DNA from: Dysidea avara
Taxonomy: Eukaryota; Porifera; Demospongiae; Dictyoceratida; Dysideidae
NCBI RefSeq assembly: GCF_963678975.1
Contig: NC_089272.1
Location: 5,390,359-5,454,358 of the forward strand
Reading direction: 5' to 3'
Length of the DNA: 64,000 bases
The notes under the pieces are model-generated. The model saw only the letters and a program-made list of their open reading frames with translations, searched no databases and was not told the origin of the DNA. Below, piece by piece: positions 10,804 through 22,934 of this stretch. Within the stretch, counting starts at the first letter, position 1, and every line of letters starts with the position of its first letter. The translations under genes were made by a program, and so were the position numbers.

Positions 10804-13800
10804 TTACACATAAGAATGATCTATTAGATGTACAGACGCTATGCCTGGTGGTGGTGGTAGTTCAAGGGGCACATTGTGGAAGCGTGGACGCACTGATAGG
10901 CTCCCTTGCACAGGCATGGTGGCACAACGTGGTGCAAATGCAGCTGGTTGTTCACGTCTGGGGACCCTTTTCTTCTTGGCTGGCTTTACTGAAGGAGTAT
11001 TAAAGCTTGGCAATGGTCCTTCCCAGTATCTTGTATGACATGATGTGAAGTAATAGAAGGGCAGGTCTGGGTCCAGCCGCTTAGTAAATTCGCTATAAAC
11101 TTTGCGAATGTTAAAAGCAACCTGTTTAGTGGTAAAATTCCTTCCAATGCTGTCTCTCATCATACCGAAAAATGATTCCACGTCATCTGTACTGGATGCT
11201 CTCGGGTGGTCTGGCTTTTGTCTGCTATTAGTGATTCTCCTCCTGTGGTATTCTCTTCCTTCAATATTTGTAATTAAAGCCACTAATGTTTCCCTTGAAA
11301 ATCCCAAAACATTATTTATGGGCCTACGAGATAATTTAATGAACAAATAAGACAAATTATACGTACCTGTTGACTTCTAACAAACTAAAATCATATTCTT
11401 GTGTGTACCATGGCATGAGGTCATCTAGCAACATACTCAGAAACTGATAATTAAACTTTGAGCGCTCCCTTTCAGAGAGGCCTCTTTCATCATCATATTC
11501 TTGTGTGTACCATGGCATGAGGTCATCTAGCAACATATTCAGAAACTGATAATTAAACTTTGAGCGCTCCCTTTCAGAGAGGCCTCTTTCATCATTTGCT
11601 CTCCTCCAATTCCAAATAGTGCGTATGTACTTTGCCTCATGCTGATAACCCTTACTAGACATGAAGTCTGCTAGGTCAGGACTGAATAACCGTTCTGCAT
11701 CCATAACAGATTGCTTGCGTGCCCCTGTGAAAGCTGGATATGTTAAGCCCGAAGATGGGTCTTCAAGTGCCTCTACGTATCTCTCTAATCTTAGACGATC
11801 AGGACCACCTTCTCTTGTGTGGCTAGCAATTCTCTATTACAATGATATAATATGCATGCAGCTGATAATGCACAACAACCTTCAGCAGATGAGCATCATC
11901 TTCATGTTCATAAAAGATTTCTCCAGTTTCTGGGTGAACCTCTGGGACATACATGTACGTACAAAAAGGAACTCCTCGTTCCTGAAACCCTTTTATGGTA
12001 CTGGAGTACTCGTACTGTGCTAGTATTGACTTCATTTCCTCTTCAAGTGACTCAGTTTTACCTAATGATGTAGCAAAGTGCATGTATAATTATGTCTAAA
12101 ACACATCTACCATAAATAACAAAAGTTTGGCGTGACTTGTTGTAATATATATAAGCATGCAGTCGGCATGACTCCATATTTTAGAACTTCCAGATAAAGC
12201 CATGCAATCTTTACTGTAAACAAAGTAATAAGTACTGGAAAAAGAGCTCTTAGGCTTCCAGTTTCAGTATGTAATACAACATATACATGTTTATGGAATT
12301 GTCAAATTTATTCAGCTATTTAAATTTGTCTTGGCAAAATAACATACCTAGTTTCCAATTGTGGAATGTTTGACCACTTGGAACTGTGCGAATCCGTAAC
12401 CGGTGAATGGCATCATCCATTGAGATACCCATCACTTTCCAATTCAATATTTCTTGTAGCACAGTTACTGGTACTGGAGAATCTGGGCACTGAGCACTTA
12501 CACTGCCAACATTACAACGAATTTGTATAACAGACAAGGGTCGTGTATAGCCTTTGGTACGCAAGTAGTTAAATTCTTCATCTGTGACAAAACCTATAAT
12601 TAGAATACTGCAACAGTTTACTATTATGAAAGATTTTTACCTGAAACTTTCATATTATAACTCTTCATTTTCAGGCACAAGGCAGAGACTAATCTACGAA
12701 TATCCACTTCTTTCAAACCGCTGTATGGTAGACACTGCACTAGTACAGCATATGGCTTCCTATCGCGCAATTCTGGACTGATCATAAGCACAAATACGTG
12801 TGTGGCTGGTGTTCGCTTAAAGTAAGTCACCCTCTTGGTAAACCGCAACAGTCCTTGCCTGATAGATGTTAACTTGCCAGCCACATTGTTTCGTTCAAAT
12901 AAACTGGATGTACAGAAGTTAATGCAAACAAGCAAATCTTCATGGATCGTGCGTCCTTCATTGTTGATGCTTTTCAGTTCTTCAATCTCCCAAGTTAGTG
13001 TAAACATGTTTTTTTCTGTTGAACCACTTCGTAGCTTCTCTTCGTAATTTTTATTGACGTTTTGCAGCTCTGTAAGAATATAAGGCATAGTACACACATA
13101 CAGTTTATTTTACACAATAGCACAGCATGCAAAAGAAGTAACATTGTATCGAGCCAGAGCCTGGTGTTGAACCTAGTATTGAGCAGTTCACATGTTGATA
13201 TATGATAGGCATCAATAGGTTTATGCAAGTAACCTGAAATATACAGTATAAAAATACATACCATTTGATATAAAAGAAAGATCAATCCTGATGGCTGCAA
13301 CCTCTTGACTCAAAGTACTTCTTATCTCTTCAATAGATTTTCCTATACCAAGACCTTTCACTTCTTCCATTTTACACTTGTATTTAGTGTATTGTTGTTG
13401 TAGATTCCCGTCATTTAGGGCGACATCTCCTGCCCACTCTCCTAATGTAGATTGCCAAAGGCCCTTTACAACATCTGTGCCATCACCCTTTAACCACCAA
13501 CGCACATCAAGATACATCTTAGCTAGTTTGTCCAAAACTTTAGTCTAAAACACCATCTACATAAGTGCAGTAACACAGAGACAATTATATACTTGAATAT
13601 CTGCTCCAATGGAGAAGTCATTGCTTGCTATACTCCTTCGGACAGTGCGATCAGAAGGTGCAGGTACATTAACCAGAGCCTGTTAAAATAATTCAGATAA
13701 TGATCCACATTATTAAAGATCCAAGTACATTTATAGGATCCTTTGTCAATCCATGCAGTGCATCATTTGTTTGGTTTACTGGGGCGTAACTCCACATGGG

Positions 13801-16478
13801 ACCAGAGAATATGTTGCACCATTTGGTTCCAAACAGGACATACATTGTTTCAAGCCAGGAACGGTAGTCGGATGGACATCTCACCTATAAAATATACATT
13901 TAATATACTTAATCTATCAACACTAAACATACTTGGTTAATGTGTTCAGCATTAAAGAAATTTACACAATACTCTATCAGCCCCATCGCCATTCTCCTAA
14001 CCGGTAAAAGCGAGTCAGATTTGTCCTTCCTCATAGTACCAATTACTCGAGCAAAACGATAAATTACATTGGTAAGATCACACTCGCGTAAATGTCTCAT
14101 TCCATCAGCAGCAAGCTTTAGGAAATCAACAGGGATTTCCACTAAACCAGCTGACTTACATACTGCAGAATACATCTTAGACAACACTGAGAGCTGATCG
14201 TCCAATGTTAATTTAATAAGAAATTGGCTGCAGTAGAGCTCAAATGACTGGAGATCTATACAAGAACCTTGCTGTGTAGGTAAACTGTGCATAGCAGTAT
14301 TGGTTATTGCAGGTAGACTGCATGCTGGAGGATTGGCTGTAACGTTTAATCTGTTTGTTGGAAGATTGGCGATTGTAGATGAATTGTTCATAGCAGTATT
14401 GGTAATTGCAGGTAGACTGCATGCTGGAGGATTGGCTGTAACGTTTAATCTGTTTGTTGGAAGATTGGCGATTGCAGCTGAACTGTTCATAGCAGTATTG
14501 GTTATTGCAGGTAGACTGCATGCTGGAGGATTGGCTGTAACGTTTAATCTGTTTGTTGGAAGATTGGCGATTGTAGATGAATTGTTCATAGCAGTATTGG
14601 TAATTGCAGGTAAGCTGCATGCTGGAGGATTGGCTGTAATGTTTAATCTGTTTGTTGGAAGATTGGCGATTGCAGCTGAACTGTTCATAGCAGTATTGGT
14701 AATTGCAGGTAGACTGCATGCTGGAGGATTGGCTGTAACGTTTAATCTGTTTGTTGGAAGATTGGCGATTGCAGATGAGCTGTTCATAGCAGTATTGGTA
14801 ATTGCAGGTAGACTGCATGCTGGAGGATTGGCTGTAACGTTTAATCTGTTTGTTGGAAGATTGGCGATTGTAGATGAACTGTTCATAGCAGTATTGGTTA
14901 TTGCAGGTAGACTGCATGCTGGAGGATTGGCTGTAACGTTTAATCTGTTTGTTAGAAGATTGGCGATTGTAGATGAATTGTTCATAGCAGTATTGGTAAT
15001 TGCAGGTAGACTGCATGCTGGAGGATTGGCTGTAACGTTTAATCTGTTTGTTGGAAGATTGGCGATTGCAGCTGAACTGTTCATAGCAGTATTGGTTATT
15101 GCAGGTAGACTGCATGCTGGAGGATTGGCTGTAACGTTTAATCTGTTTGTTGGAAGATTGGCGATTGTAGATGAATTGTTCATAGCAGTATTGGTAATTG
15201 CAGGTAAGCTGCATGCTGGAGGATTGGCTGTAATGTTTAATCTGTTTGTTGGAAGATTGGCGATTGCAGCTGAACTGTTCATAGCAGTATTGGTTATTGC
15301 AGGTAGACTGCATGCTGGAGGATTGGCTGTAACGTTTAATCTGTTTGTTGGAAGATTGGCGATTGCAGATGAGCTGTTCATAGCAGTATTGGTAATTGCA
15401 GGTAGACTGCATGCTGGAGGATTGGCTGTAACGTTTAATCTGTTTGTTGGAAGATTGGCGATTGTAGATGAACTGTTCATAGCAGTATTGGTTATTGCAG
15501 GTAGACTGCATGCTGGAGGATTGGCTGTAACGTTTAATCTGTTTGTTGGAAGATTGGCGATTGTAGATGAATTGTTCATAGCAGTATTGGTAATTGCAGG
15601 TAAGCTGCATGCTGGAGGATTGGCTGTAACGTTTAATCTGTTTGTTGGAAGATTGGCGATTGTAGATGAATTGTTCATAGCAGTATTGGTAATTGCAGGT
15701 AAGCTGCATGCTGGAGGATTGGCTGTAACGTTTAATCTGTTTGTTGGAAGATTGGCGATTGCAGCTGAACTGTTCATAGCAGTATTGGTTATTGCAGGTA
15801 GACTGCATGCTGGAGGATTGGCTGTAACGTTTAATCTGTTTGTTGGAAGATTGGCGATTGCAGATGAGCTGTTCATAGCAGTATTGGTAATTGCAGGTAA
15901 ACTGCATGCTGGAGGATTGGTAGTAATACGTAGACTGTTTGTTGGAGTGGTAATTGCAGGTAAACTCCTTGGTGTTGATACACGCTGCATCGGGTGTGCT
16001 CCTGATAATAGTGCATTAGATGGTGGTTGATTTAATGCTTGTAGTGATGGCAACATTCGTTCCATGGATGCTAAATGCTGGCCTTGGATCTGCAAGATTG
16101 TCCTAACAACAGTAAAATAATATTTAATGTATATTAATATTGCTTACCTGTGCGACGATGTTCAGTCTTTGCTTGTTGCTGTACAAACATTGCAGCCCTA
16201 CCCCAAAACTCCATGTCCTTTCTAGATACCCGAGCTATCAATCCATCGTTTTCCAAGCTTATGAACTTTGCTAAACCGCTCAGTTCTTTATCTGACCACA
16301 GCTTTTGTGGAGGCCGTGACTGTTCAAGTGGAAACAGTACTTTATGACTGACTCGTCCTTTTATTCTGGACTTGCTTCCAGACTTGGTTGCACCTGCTGC
16401 AAATTTAAAATTCGGTGTAGACTGCACTTCTCTAAACACCGTGGGAAGTGTATTCTGCCTGGTATCTGGACTTGCCAT
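10804..16478 (-). CDS. Large spliced putative DDE transposase with 33-residue repeats
   Basis: My ten-exon model on the minus strand is 16478-16148, 16070-13933, 13884-13729, 13679-13593, 13544-13262, 13069-12641, 12593-12348, 12061-11880, 11833-11367 and 11323-10804. All introns are GT-AG and in phase, and the total is 4839 nt (1612 residues). Residues about 150-705 are about 16 copies of a 33-residue unit (core ANPPACSLPAITNTAM), probably low-complexity. The C-terminal half holds conserved-looking blocks: ATHVFVLMISPELRDRKPYA, EHEDDAHLLKRIASHTR (like the D-x-x-H-l-l-K block of P-element/THAP9-type DDE enzymes) and STDDVESFFGMMRD. Function as transposase follows from being the main gene between the termini; the family is unassigned. 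The exon 2 acceptor is the least certain boundary, because a stronger site at 16103 would break the frame. Confidence 0.7.
11390..11593. repeat. 102-bp tandem duplication in the transposase C-terminal half
   Basis: Two adjacent 102-bp copies encode a 34-residue block (DERGLSERERSKF to WYTQEYD) twice in frame, with one Asn/Ser difference. The near-identity implies a recent event. The two copies are just upstream of the STDDVESFF block. Confidence 0.9.
14286..15985. repeat. 99-bp tandem array inside the transposase gene
   Basis: There are about 16 full 99-bp units plus a partial one, in phase with the coding frame (33 codons). Variants recur in the same order every six units. For example, the variant with GGCTGTAATG occurs at about 14637 and again at 15231, exactly 594 bp apart. 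The array is free of stops in several frames, which explains long shadow frames on both strands. Confidence 0.95.
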
Positions 16479-16768
16479 GCTCCGAGTAGTTAAGACAGCG
16501 GCAGCTTCCTCCTTGACTTTACAGTTGATTCGCCAAAGATGGTAAGATTCTAATTGAAGCGCAATAATGAATTTTTCCTTGATATCAGTGGGGCTTACCG
16601 GGGCTTACGTCATCGAAGTACTTATCAGTAAATAAACTAACGATTACTAGCTTATGAATAACCTTTTATCTCATTACCAGGTTGTACTGTCTTGTACTGA
16701 AATGCTCATATATCGGGGCGCGCCGTAATTACTAGTTACGTAATTTACGTCATGTCCTACCTCCTCTG

Positions 16769-16904
16769 AGTACACAGTATGTAGGAGTGTGAGACCTACT
16801 CAGACTGGCTCAGATCTCCAGTACCTAGCTCCAAACACCCAGGGCAGATGATCAACCATAAAATCTTTAGTGGTAGACTGGTTGATTATATTTTGCAGCT
16901 ATTA
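16769..16904 (+). repeat. Dispersed repeat copy B, second segment
   Basis: This matches copy A at about 794-933, between two insertions, and begins with the second AGTACACAG. Confidence 0.9.
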
Positions 16905-18885
16905 TAGTACATTCGCGTTGAGCTGAACCCTCAAAAACGATTAATAACTTACGATTGCTACATCGCACGGGCCTCCTGTCTTGCTCGATACGTAGCGCTT
17001 CTCAATCCGCTAAAAATATATTAAAAGCGCTTCATTCGAATGTAAGACACTCCAGTTATGACACTGTAAAGTTTTGCCATACATTTTCAATGGGGAAGCC
17101 TCTAAAGTGCGGCCCTTTGATGTTCATGTTGACACATGTTTATGGCGAAGCCAGACGTCACACACCTGCCCTCAACATGCATGATTTCACAATCCATTGT
17201 GTAAGAGGCACTTTTGCAAGAAAAATAAAACAGTTTTTGTGTGTATAAAACAGAGTTGTATAAGTAGAAGAGCTGGGGCCACTGTTGCACTGTATTTAGA
17301 AGATAAGTGGCCTGCTTATATTCAGGGAAAAAACTTCTTCAGCCTCAAAAGAGAAAAAACCAAATTATAACAGCTCAAAATCTGTTATGCAGCATTGGTG
17401 TTCCTGCAAGTGAGCCAAACAACATGTATTTTACTTCACATTCACCACACAGCTGCCTATCGTCTTCTGTTCCCATTTAGTCAATTTGTCATTTTAATCC
17501 TTTTCTCATCACTTCGCCACACATGTACACAGTTTTTCCAGCCAGAATTTTTTTTTGAAGTTACCTTCCCAAAAAATTCTTAAAGTTTCAACAAATGAAA
17601 TAATACTGTTTGTATGAATTTGGGCTGATAGTACCTGTAGTGACTTCCAAACACTCCTGCACTGATTTAATATACAAGGGATGGTATGTTCAACTTCTGC
17701 TAGCACAATAAAGCAATAATATTTTTTTTATTAAAGTGCACACACTTACACTTCATCTGTATTTTCATGTACTTCACAGAGTTTAATCCCAGCTACCTGA
17801 TGACTCCTGGGGAACAAAATCAAGTTGTAGCACCAATGCTGCAATTATCAAACAATCTTACATCAGATGAAGCAAGCACAGAAGAAAACTTGGACCCGTT
17901 GGTGCTAGTGGAAGATTCATTAATACCACCATCGCAATCTTCACTATCACTGCTGATTTGGATGAGGAATTGCTCTAGAAGTTCTTTATTACCCAAGTTT
18001 CATCTAAATACACAATTGGTCTTCCTTTAGTTCTTTTGTACTTCATTCGTCTTCAATATTTATGATGCTGATGGACTATGCAGGGCTGCTCATAGCATAC
18101 CCTGCATATATGTGTAGTGACATTAAAGCACAAACAGTTTCAATGCTAACCTCTTGTCATTAATCGTCTTGTACTTAAATCCCATATCACTCAACACTCT
18201 TTAAAGCTATGTTCTATCCCCAGAGAAAACACCATCATTCTTAAGTTTGGCCTAAGACGGAGTACGTGACAAAGTTCCAGGGTTCAAAATTTAACTTACC
18301 AAATCTTTGAGAGCGATAAATTTCCTTCCTTCCGTACAATGAATGGATCTTGTCTGATGGAATCTCGGTCAAAACTGTCTGCATCAACATGGACTTGTGA
18401 ACATTTGTACCTGACAATTACAATTGAGCGGGCTTGTGCAAAGTGCTTTTTGTACCTTTTTCTTTGCTTAGATAAACCACCTTTCTTGTTGTGCTCCATT
18501 GTAACTCTTACAATGGATGTCCTGGAAATCCCTGCGTGGCATAATGTATGCCAAAACCCAGTAAAGAAGGCATTACATACAATACCAGTGGCCTTCCAGA
18601 TTCTCTCCGTGATGTTGATAAAAATTTTACATTTCTTCGCTTCTTGCTTAAAGTACTCCCATAGTTTCATAAGTAGATACTTCGTTTGGCTGTTGAACTT
18701 CTTTCCAAGAGGGTTTCGCTCCGCACTCGCTGACAGTGCACTAGACACCATATTCTCAACAATTAAGTGTGCACCCGTAACATGGGCTTACGAATAAATG
18801 CGTCATGAACATTATGTTTAAAGCCTTTGATCTTGTATGGCTTCTTAACCAACAACCCAGGATTCAGCTCAACGCGAACGTACTA
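16905..18885. mobile_element. TA-flanked IS630/Tc1-like transposon, degraded
   Basis: Inverted termini TAGTACATTCGCGTTGAGCT and its near-complement (one mismatch in the first 20) are flanked by TA at 16903-16904 and 18886-18887. Copy A has an uninterrupted site at about 934-937. The minus strand carries transposase relics, including a catalytic-looking LDETWV block. It is 1981 bp. Confidence 0.85.
17000..18760 (-). pseudogene. IS630/Tc1-like transposase remnant
   Basis: An open frame at 18751-18296 (151 codons) gives a helix-rich, basic N-terminal region ending in KGGLSKQRKRYKKHFAQ. Further along, a GFKYKTINDKR block lies near 18160-18190. A YLDETWV block near 17965-17985 matches the first catalytic Asp region of IS630/Tc1-type DDE enzymes. 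Stops and frameshifts separate the blocks. The second and third catalytic residues were not found, so the copy is inactive. The TA target duplication supports the assignment. Confidence 0.65.
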
Positions 18886-18887
18886 TA

Positions 18888-20183
18888 GTCAGTCATATTT
18901 TCTTTGTTGTAAAAACTGTGTTATATGGTAGCCTGTTAGCTAGTCTGTGCAATCTATGCATATGGCGGCTACCAGAATTTACAGTCTCTAACTCTAACTA
19001 ACTCCTTGCACCATAGTATACAGGTGCTGTGGTATTGGGTGGACAGCACTACTCTATAGTGTACAGTATACAGATGCCTTCAAACTTTTATGGCTCCCAT
19101 ATACTTAATTTTGAGCAAATAGGTGCTTGTAGGCATTGTATGGCTTTGTCTTAATCACTATGCTTAGTCTGTGTTGCATATATGTACACTAGAATGATTT
19201 GTCTTGGCTGTTGAATCACAAGTTTACCCGTCCAGCCCAGGCTTCACTTGTATGGGTAATGAGGTGATTTGGGATGCTATAGTACAACTATGTATTTGGG
19301 GATAAAATGCCAACTCCACTTTTTTTAGTGTCAGCTTATGTGGCATTAATATCTCCGGAATGTAATCAGGACAAAAATCTGCTTGCATTAAGAGTACATC
19401 CTACCCACTTGCTACAACAGGTACCAACAATGCAGCTGACATGTTTTATTTGATCACATGATCCAAAATGGTCACTCTGCCTATATCACAGTACCATAAC
19501 AACCCATTACTCTATTCCCTTTATATTGATGCTAATAGTTTACTGATTCCTCTCTCAGTACTGCTTGCAATTAATCTAGATGATGTATAGTTTCTTGTGA
19601 TAAGTTTATAAACCATGCGCATTACAAGTTCCTAAAATTAGTTTGGGAAATCAATGTGTCTGTATGTATGCATGTTTGTCCACACACCCACATGAAGAAA
19701 CAAGTTTTAAGGTACAGAAAATAACCTTCTTAATTGCCTACTCAAGAGGAGCTGTAAAATCTTTGTTTTGTTGCAGTTACAAAAGTATACTGTACATAAG
19801 GTATACGTATGGACATTTCTTTACATCTGCTTGAAGGGATAGTACGTGATTAATTTTTCTTCACTGAATTTGCCTTTACCTTTGTACTATATGTAGTGGG
19901 AAAATAAACCTCACTGTTGTTACTACTTTGTAGGGGTTTAACTCCAAAAGTTACTGGCATTCAAGACAGCAACTTTGCCAGATCATACACTTGACTAAGT
20001 AGATTATAACTATTTAACAAAAAAGAATTTGAAAAATATGTCATTACATGTATGTCGGATTTTGTCTTGATAAAGAGTTGCTTAATTCAAGGTACGGTAT
20101 TAGCTGGTGCCTGATTTTTAGAGGTAATTAATGCAGCATCAGCTTTGTTTTGAAATATTTACCAAAGTTTGCATATACTTTTA
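18888..20183 (+). repeat. Dispersed repeat copy B, third segment
   Basis: This aligns with copy A at about 937-1907 and then 2732-2857, skipping the 1908-2731 block of copy A. Copy B has about 120 bp near 19755-19895 that copy A lacks. There is no recognisable gene. Confidence 0.8.
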
Positions 20184-22581
20184 GGGTCATTCCATGTCAA
20201 ATCACCGAGAAATTTTAGAGTTACCTCTTGGATTTTGACGAAATTTGGTGTGTTTGTAGTACCTATGGTGCTCATCACCCATACCAATTTTTAGCTTCAT
20301 ACACCACATAGTTTCTGATTTATGACCACAAATATTTTGAATATTTCATGAAAAATTGGTCCATCTTGGGTTACAAAATCGACTGTAGCTCACCACTATG
20401 TTATTATTTTAAAATAAAATTTTCAGCAATTAAAGACTGTTAATTGATCTTTCAAGTAATCCATAAACTATGGGATATCAATTTAATTAAGGTTCAAAAA
20501 GGCTCCATTAAAAACTTTAATCCTTTATATTTCAAAAAGTGCTACTTCAAATTCTTTGAATGTTTTAGTAAATAATAATTAGGTTATGGTCTATTGTTGG
20601 TAAAATTTTTGTGGTGGGGCCACGATGGGTTCAAGAGATATAATTAAATATGTTGTGGTAAGTAGTGGAATTTTATAGTCTATTATTGCTATATGGGAGT
20701 GTACACCTCTAATAACCACTCCTGATAAGGTTATGCCAACTTTGTCTTACACAATGAAGGTGTCCAAGTACAGTGTAACTTGACCACCTGTATTGAAAGA
20801 CTACCTTTGTGCTGCAATTTATTTAGTTGAATTTACTGAATGGGTAATTCCATATCAGTTCACCAAAATTTTGCACATGACCCCTCAGAATTGGACGAAA
20901 TTGGTGTGTGGGTATTCCAAGTGGTCATATGTGTCCCTTCACCCATTGCGTTTATGGCTTCCCACAAATGGCTTATTTAGTATTCTATTTTTGCTGTACT
21001 TGTGATCATTCAAAGCATCATAACTTAGGTGTTTTTAAAATGAACTAACCATGTCTCCTAATCTTTGATCTTTGCTCTACTAAAAAGTGCTGATTTAAAT
21101 TTTTGTGGATACTTGTCAGACATTCACCTATTGCAAAAGTTTCAGTGTGGGGTCTCTATGGGATTATGAGTTAGGTAGCTATTGCAGTGTTTGCGGTATT
21201 ATAGTAGATATCCCATGCAGTATTGCACACCTTGAAGCCCATTCTGTTGATTTAGGTTTGCAGACACACAAGACTCTTTGATTCAACTGCAAGTTAAATG
21301 TATGCATATATAAGCAGGCTATGACAAATGCATGCCGGTAATACAAGTTTGTTACTGTGGTGATACAGTGTGATGCTGTTTGGTAGCAAAAGCCATTTCT
21401 TTTTTGTCAGAGTACACACAACCACTTCTTGTCCTTGGGTCTACGAGAGTTATATTGTCATCCATTGGTATTGTGTGGATATTCTGGGGGTCTGGGTACT
21501 TGAATGAGTTTGATGGACCGTGTGGATACAGAAATGTCAGCTTCACTTCCTTAGTGTCACTGCAAACTTCAAGCACACAAGCTAACCACTTATTCTTTTC
21601 ATGTCAACAAGTGACAATCCAGCAATCAAATCTGGTGAAGTTTCATTCATTGCTAGAGCAACTCTCTCTTTCCTGAAAGCATCAGATTATGAGTAAACTT
21701 TTATTTCCACTCTGCTATCTGAGAATGGCACAAAAGAGTGCAGTTTTCTGGTACCACAGATACGTGAGAGTTGAAAGCAATGTCCCTGTTGTCTTGAATA
21801 ATCTTCATTGTTACAATACCCAAAGTAAGCAGCAGGTGTGTTGCTATATGCTCAATCGAACAACTGATGTGGTGTCATTAGCTGGTCATTGTGTTGCCTT
21901 TGCAAGCTATATAGGCTGGCTGCATTTGAAAACTATACAACTAAATAAATTGCAGCACAAAGGTGGTCTTTTGATACAGGTGGTCACTAATATAGGTTTC
22001 ACTGTACTTGCACACCTTCATTGTGTAAGACAAAGTTGGCATAGCCTTATCAGGAGTGGTTATTAGAGGTGTACACTCCCATAGACTACAAAATTCCACT
22101 ACTTACCACAACATATTTAATTATATCTCTTGAACCCATTGTGGCCCCACCACAAAAATTTTACCAACAATAGACCATAACCTAATTAGTATTTACTAAA
22201 AAATTCTAAGAATTTGAAGAAGCACGTTTTTGAAATATTAAGGATTAAAGTTTTTAATGGAGCCTTTTTGAACCTTAATTAAATTGATATCCCATAGTTT
22301 ATGGATTACTTGAAAGATCAATTAACAGTCTTTAATTGCTGAAAATTTTATTTTTAAATATTAACACAGTGGTGAGCTACAGTTGATTTTGCAACTCAAG
22401 ACAGACCAATTTTTCATGGAATATTCAAAATATTTGTGGTCATACATCAGAAACTATGTGGTGTATGAAGCTAAAAATTGGTATGGGTGATGAGCACCAT
22501 AGGTACTACAAGCACATCAAGTTTCATCGAAATCCGAGAGGTGACCCTACAATTTCTCGGTGATTTGACATGGAATGACCC
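20184..22581. mobile_element. Palindromic foldback element with a nested insertion
   Basis: Arms of about 580 bp (20184-20768 and 22007-22581) are close inverted copies that start GGGTCATTCCATGTCAAATC. TTTA flanks both sides (20180-20183, 22582-22585). Without the nested element the two arms would meet around a central TA, so the original element was a near-perfect palindrome of about 1.16 kb. No gene is present in the arms. Confidence 0.85.
20771..22004. mobile_element. Tigger-like element in the centre of the foldback
   Basis: The termini CAGTGTAACTTGACCACCTG and the complement of CAGTGAAACCTATATTAG are flanked by TA (20769-20770, 22005-22006). They share at least 60 bp of terminal inverted repeat with drift. 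CAGTG termini plus TA are typical of pogo/Tigger elements. Open frames inside (20793-21005, 21380-21676, 21689-22066) are not recognised as transposase. Confidence 0.7.
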
Positions 22582-22629
22582 TTTAGCTAGTTATTTGGCT
22601 GGCTGTGGGTGCACACCTGGTTTACTTTA

Positions 22630-22850
22630 ACAATGTTTTAGCTGGAAGAAGTGTGATTACAAGCGTTGTGATCATGTACTTAATCACTCATAATTTCCAT
22701 ACAGCAACTTGCAATGAGTTTGGCATACCCATCAAGTCTATTATATACCCCTTGTAGCTTATGAATAACTTCTGCATTTTTATCATTAACTTTTATCAAG
22801 AGACTTTAATAAATATTTTAACAATGCAGTATATTGGTAGACCATACATA
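22630..22850 (+). repeat. Approx. 200-bp dispersed repeat, first of three
   Basis: The block around GCAACTTGCAATGAGTTTGG and the following TTTTATCAAGAGACTTTAAT recurs at 23510-23715 and 45545-45735 in the same orientation. The latter two copies lie in a longer similar stretch (about 23340-23960 versus 44620-46000). No coding is seen. Confidence 0.7.
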
Positions 22851-22934
22851 GATAACTATAAATACACTGCACTTCATTTAAAGGTGGCCCTGGCCAACCA
22901 GGTGTAATAAATCAATTGTATGTATTTATAATAT

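Larger units (their letters stand above)
9355..16768. mobile_element. 7.4-kb two-gene DNA transposon with 9-bp target duplication
   Basis: The termini are perfect inverted repeats for 20 bp (CAGAGGAGGTAGGACATGAC), extending imperfectly to about 33 bp. The 9-bp direct repeat AGTACACAG flanks it at 9346-9354 and 16769-16777, and repeat copy A shows the site with a single AGTACACAG. It contains two convergent spliced genes whose 3' ends lie about 70 bp apart: a HIRAN-domain protein on plus and a large putative DDE transposase on minus. Intact frames and perfect termini suggest a recently active autonomous element. A 9-bp duplication fits Mutator/Merlin-like groups, but I cannot assign a superfamily. 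Confidence 0.9.

Noticed and set aside
14240-15907. 555-codon minus-strand frame rich in Gln, Ser and Tyr
   Set aside because: It is another frame of the 99-bp tandem array, which happens to lack stops. The frame that continues into flanking exons is the 33-residue NPPACSLPAITNTAM frame.
14300-16030. 576-codon plus-strand frame over the same array
   Set aside because: It is antisense to the transposase exon and is open only because the repeat unit has no stops. It does not extend beyond the array.
16905-18885. piggyBac assignment for the 2-kb element
   Set aside because: The flank is TA rather than TTAA, and the LDETWV block fits IS630/Tc1-type enzymes.
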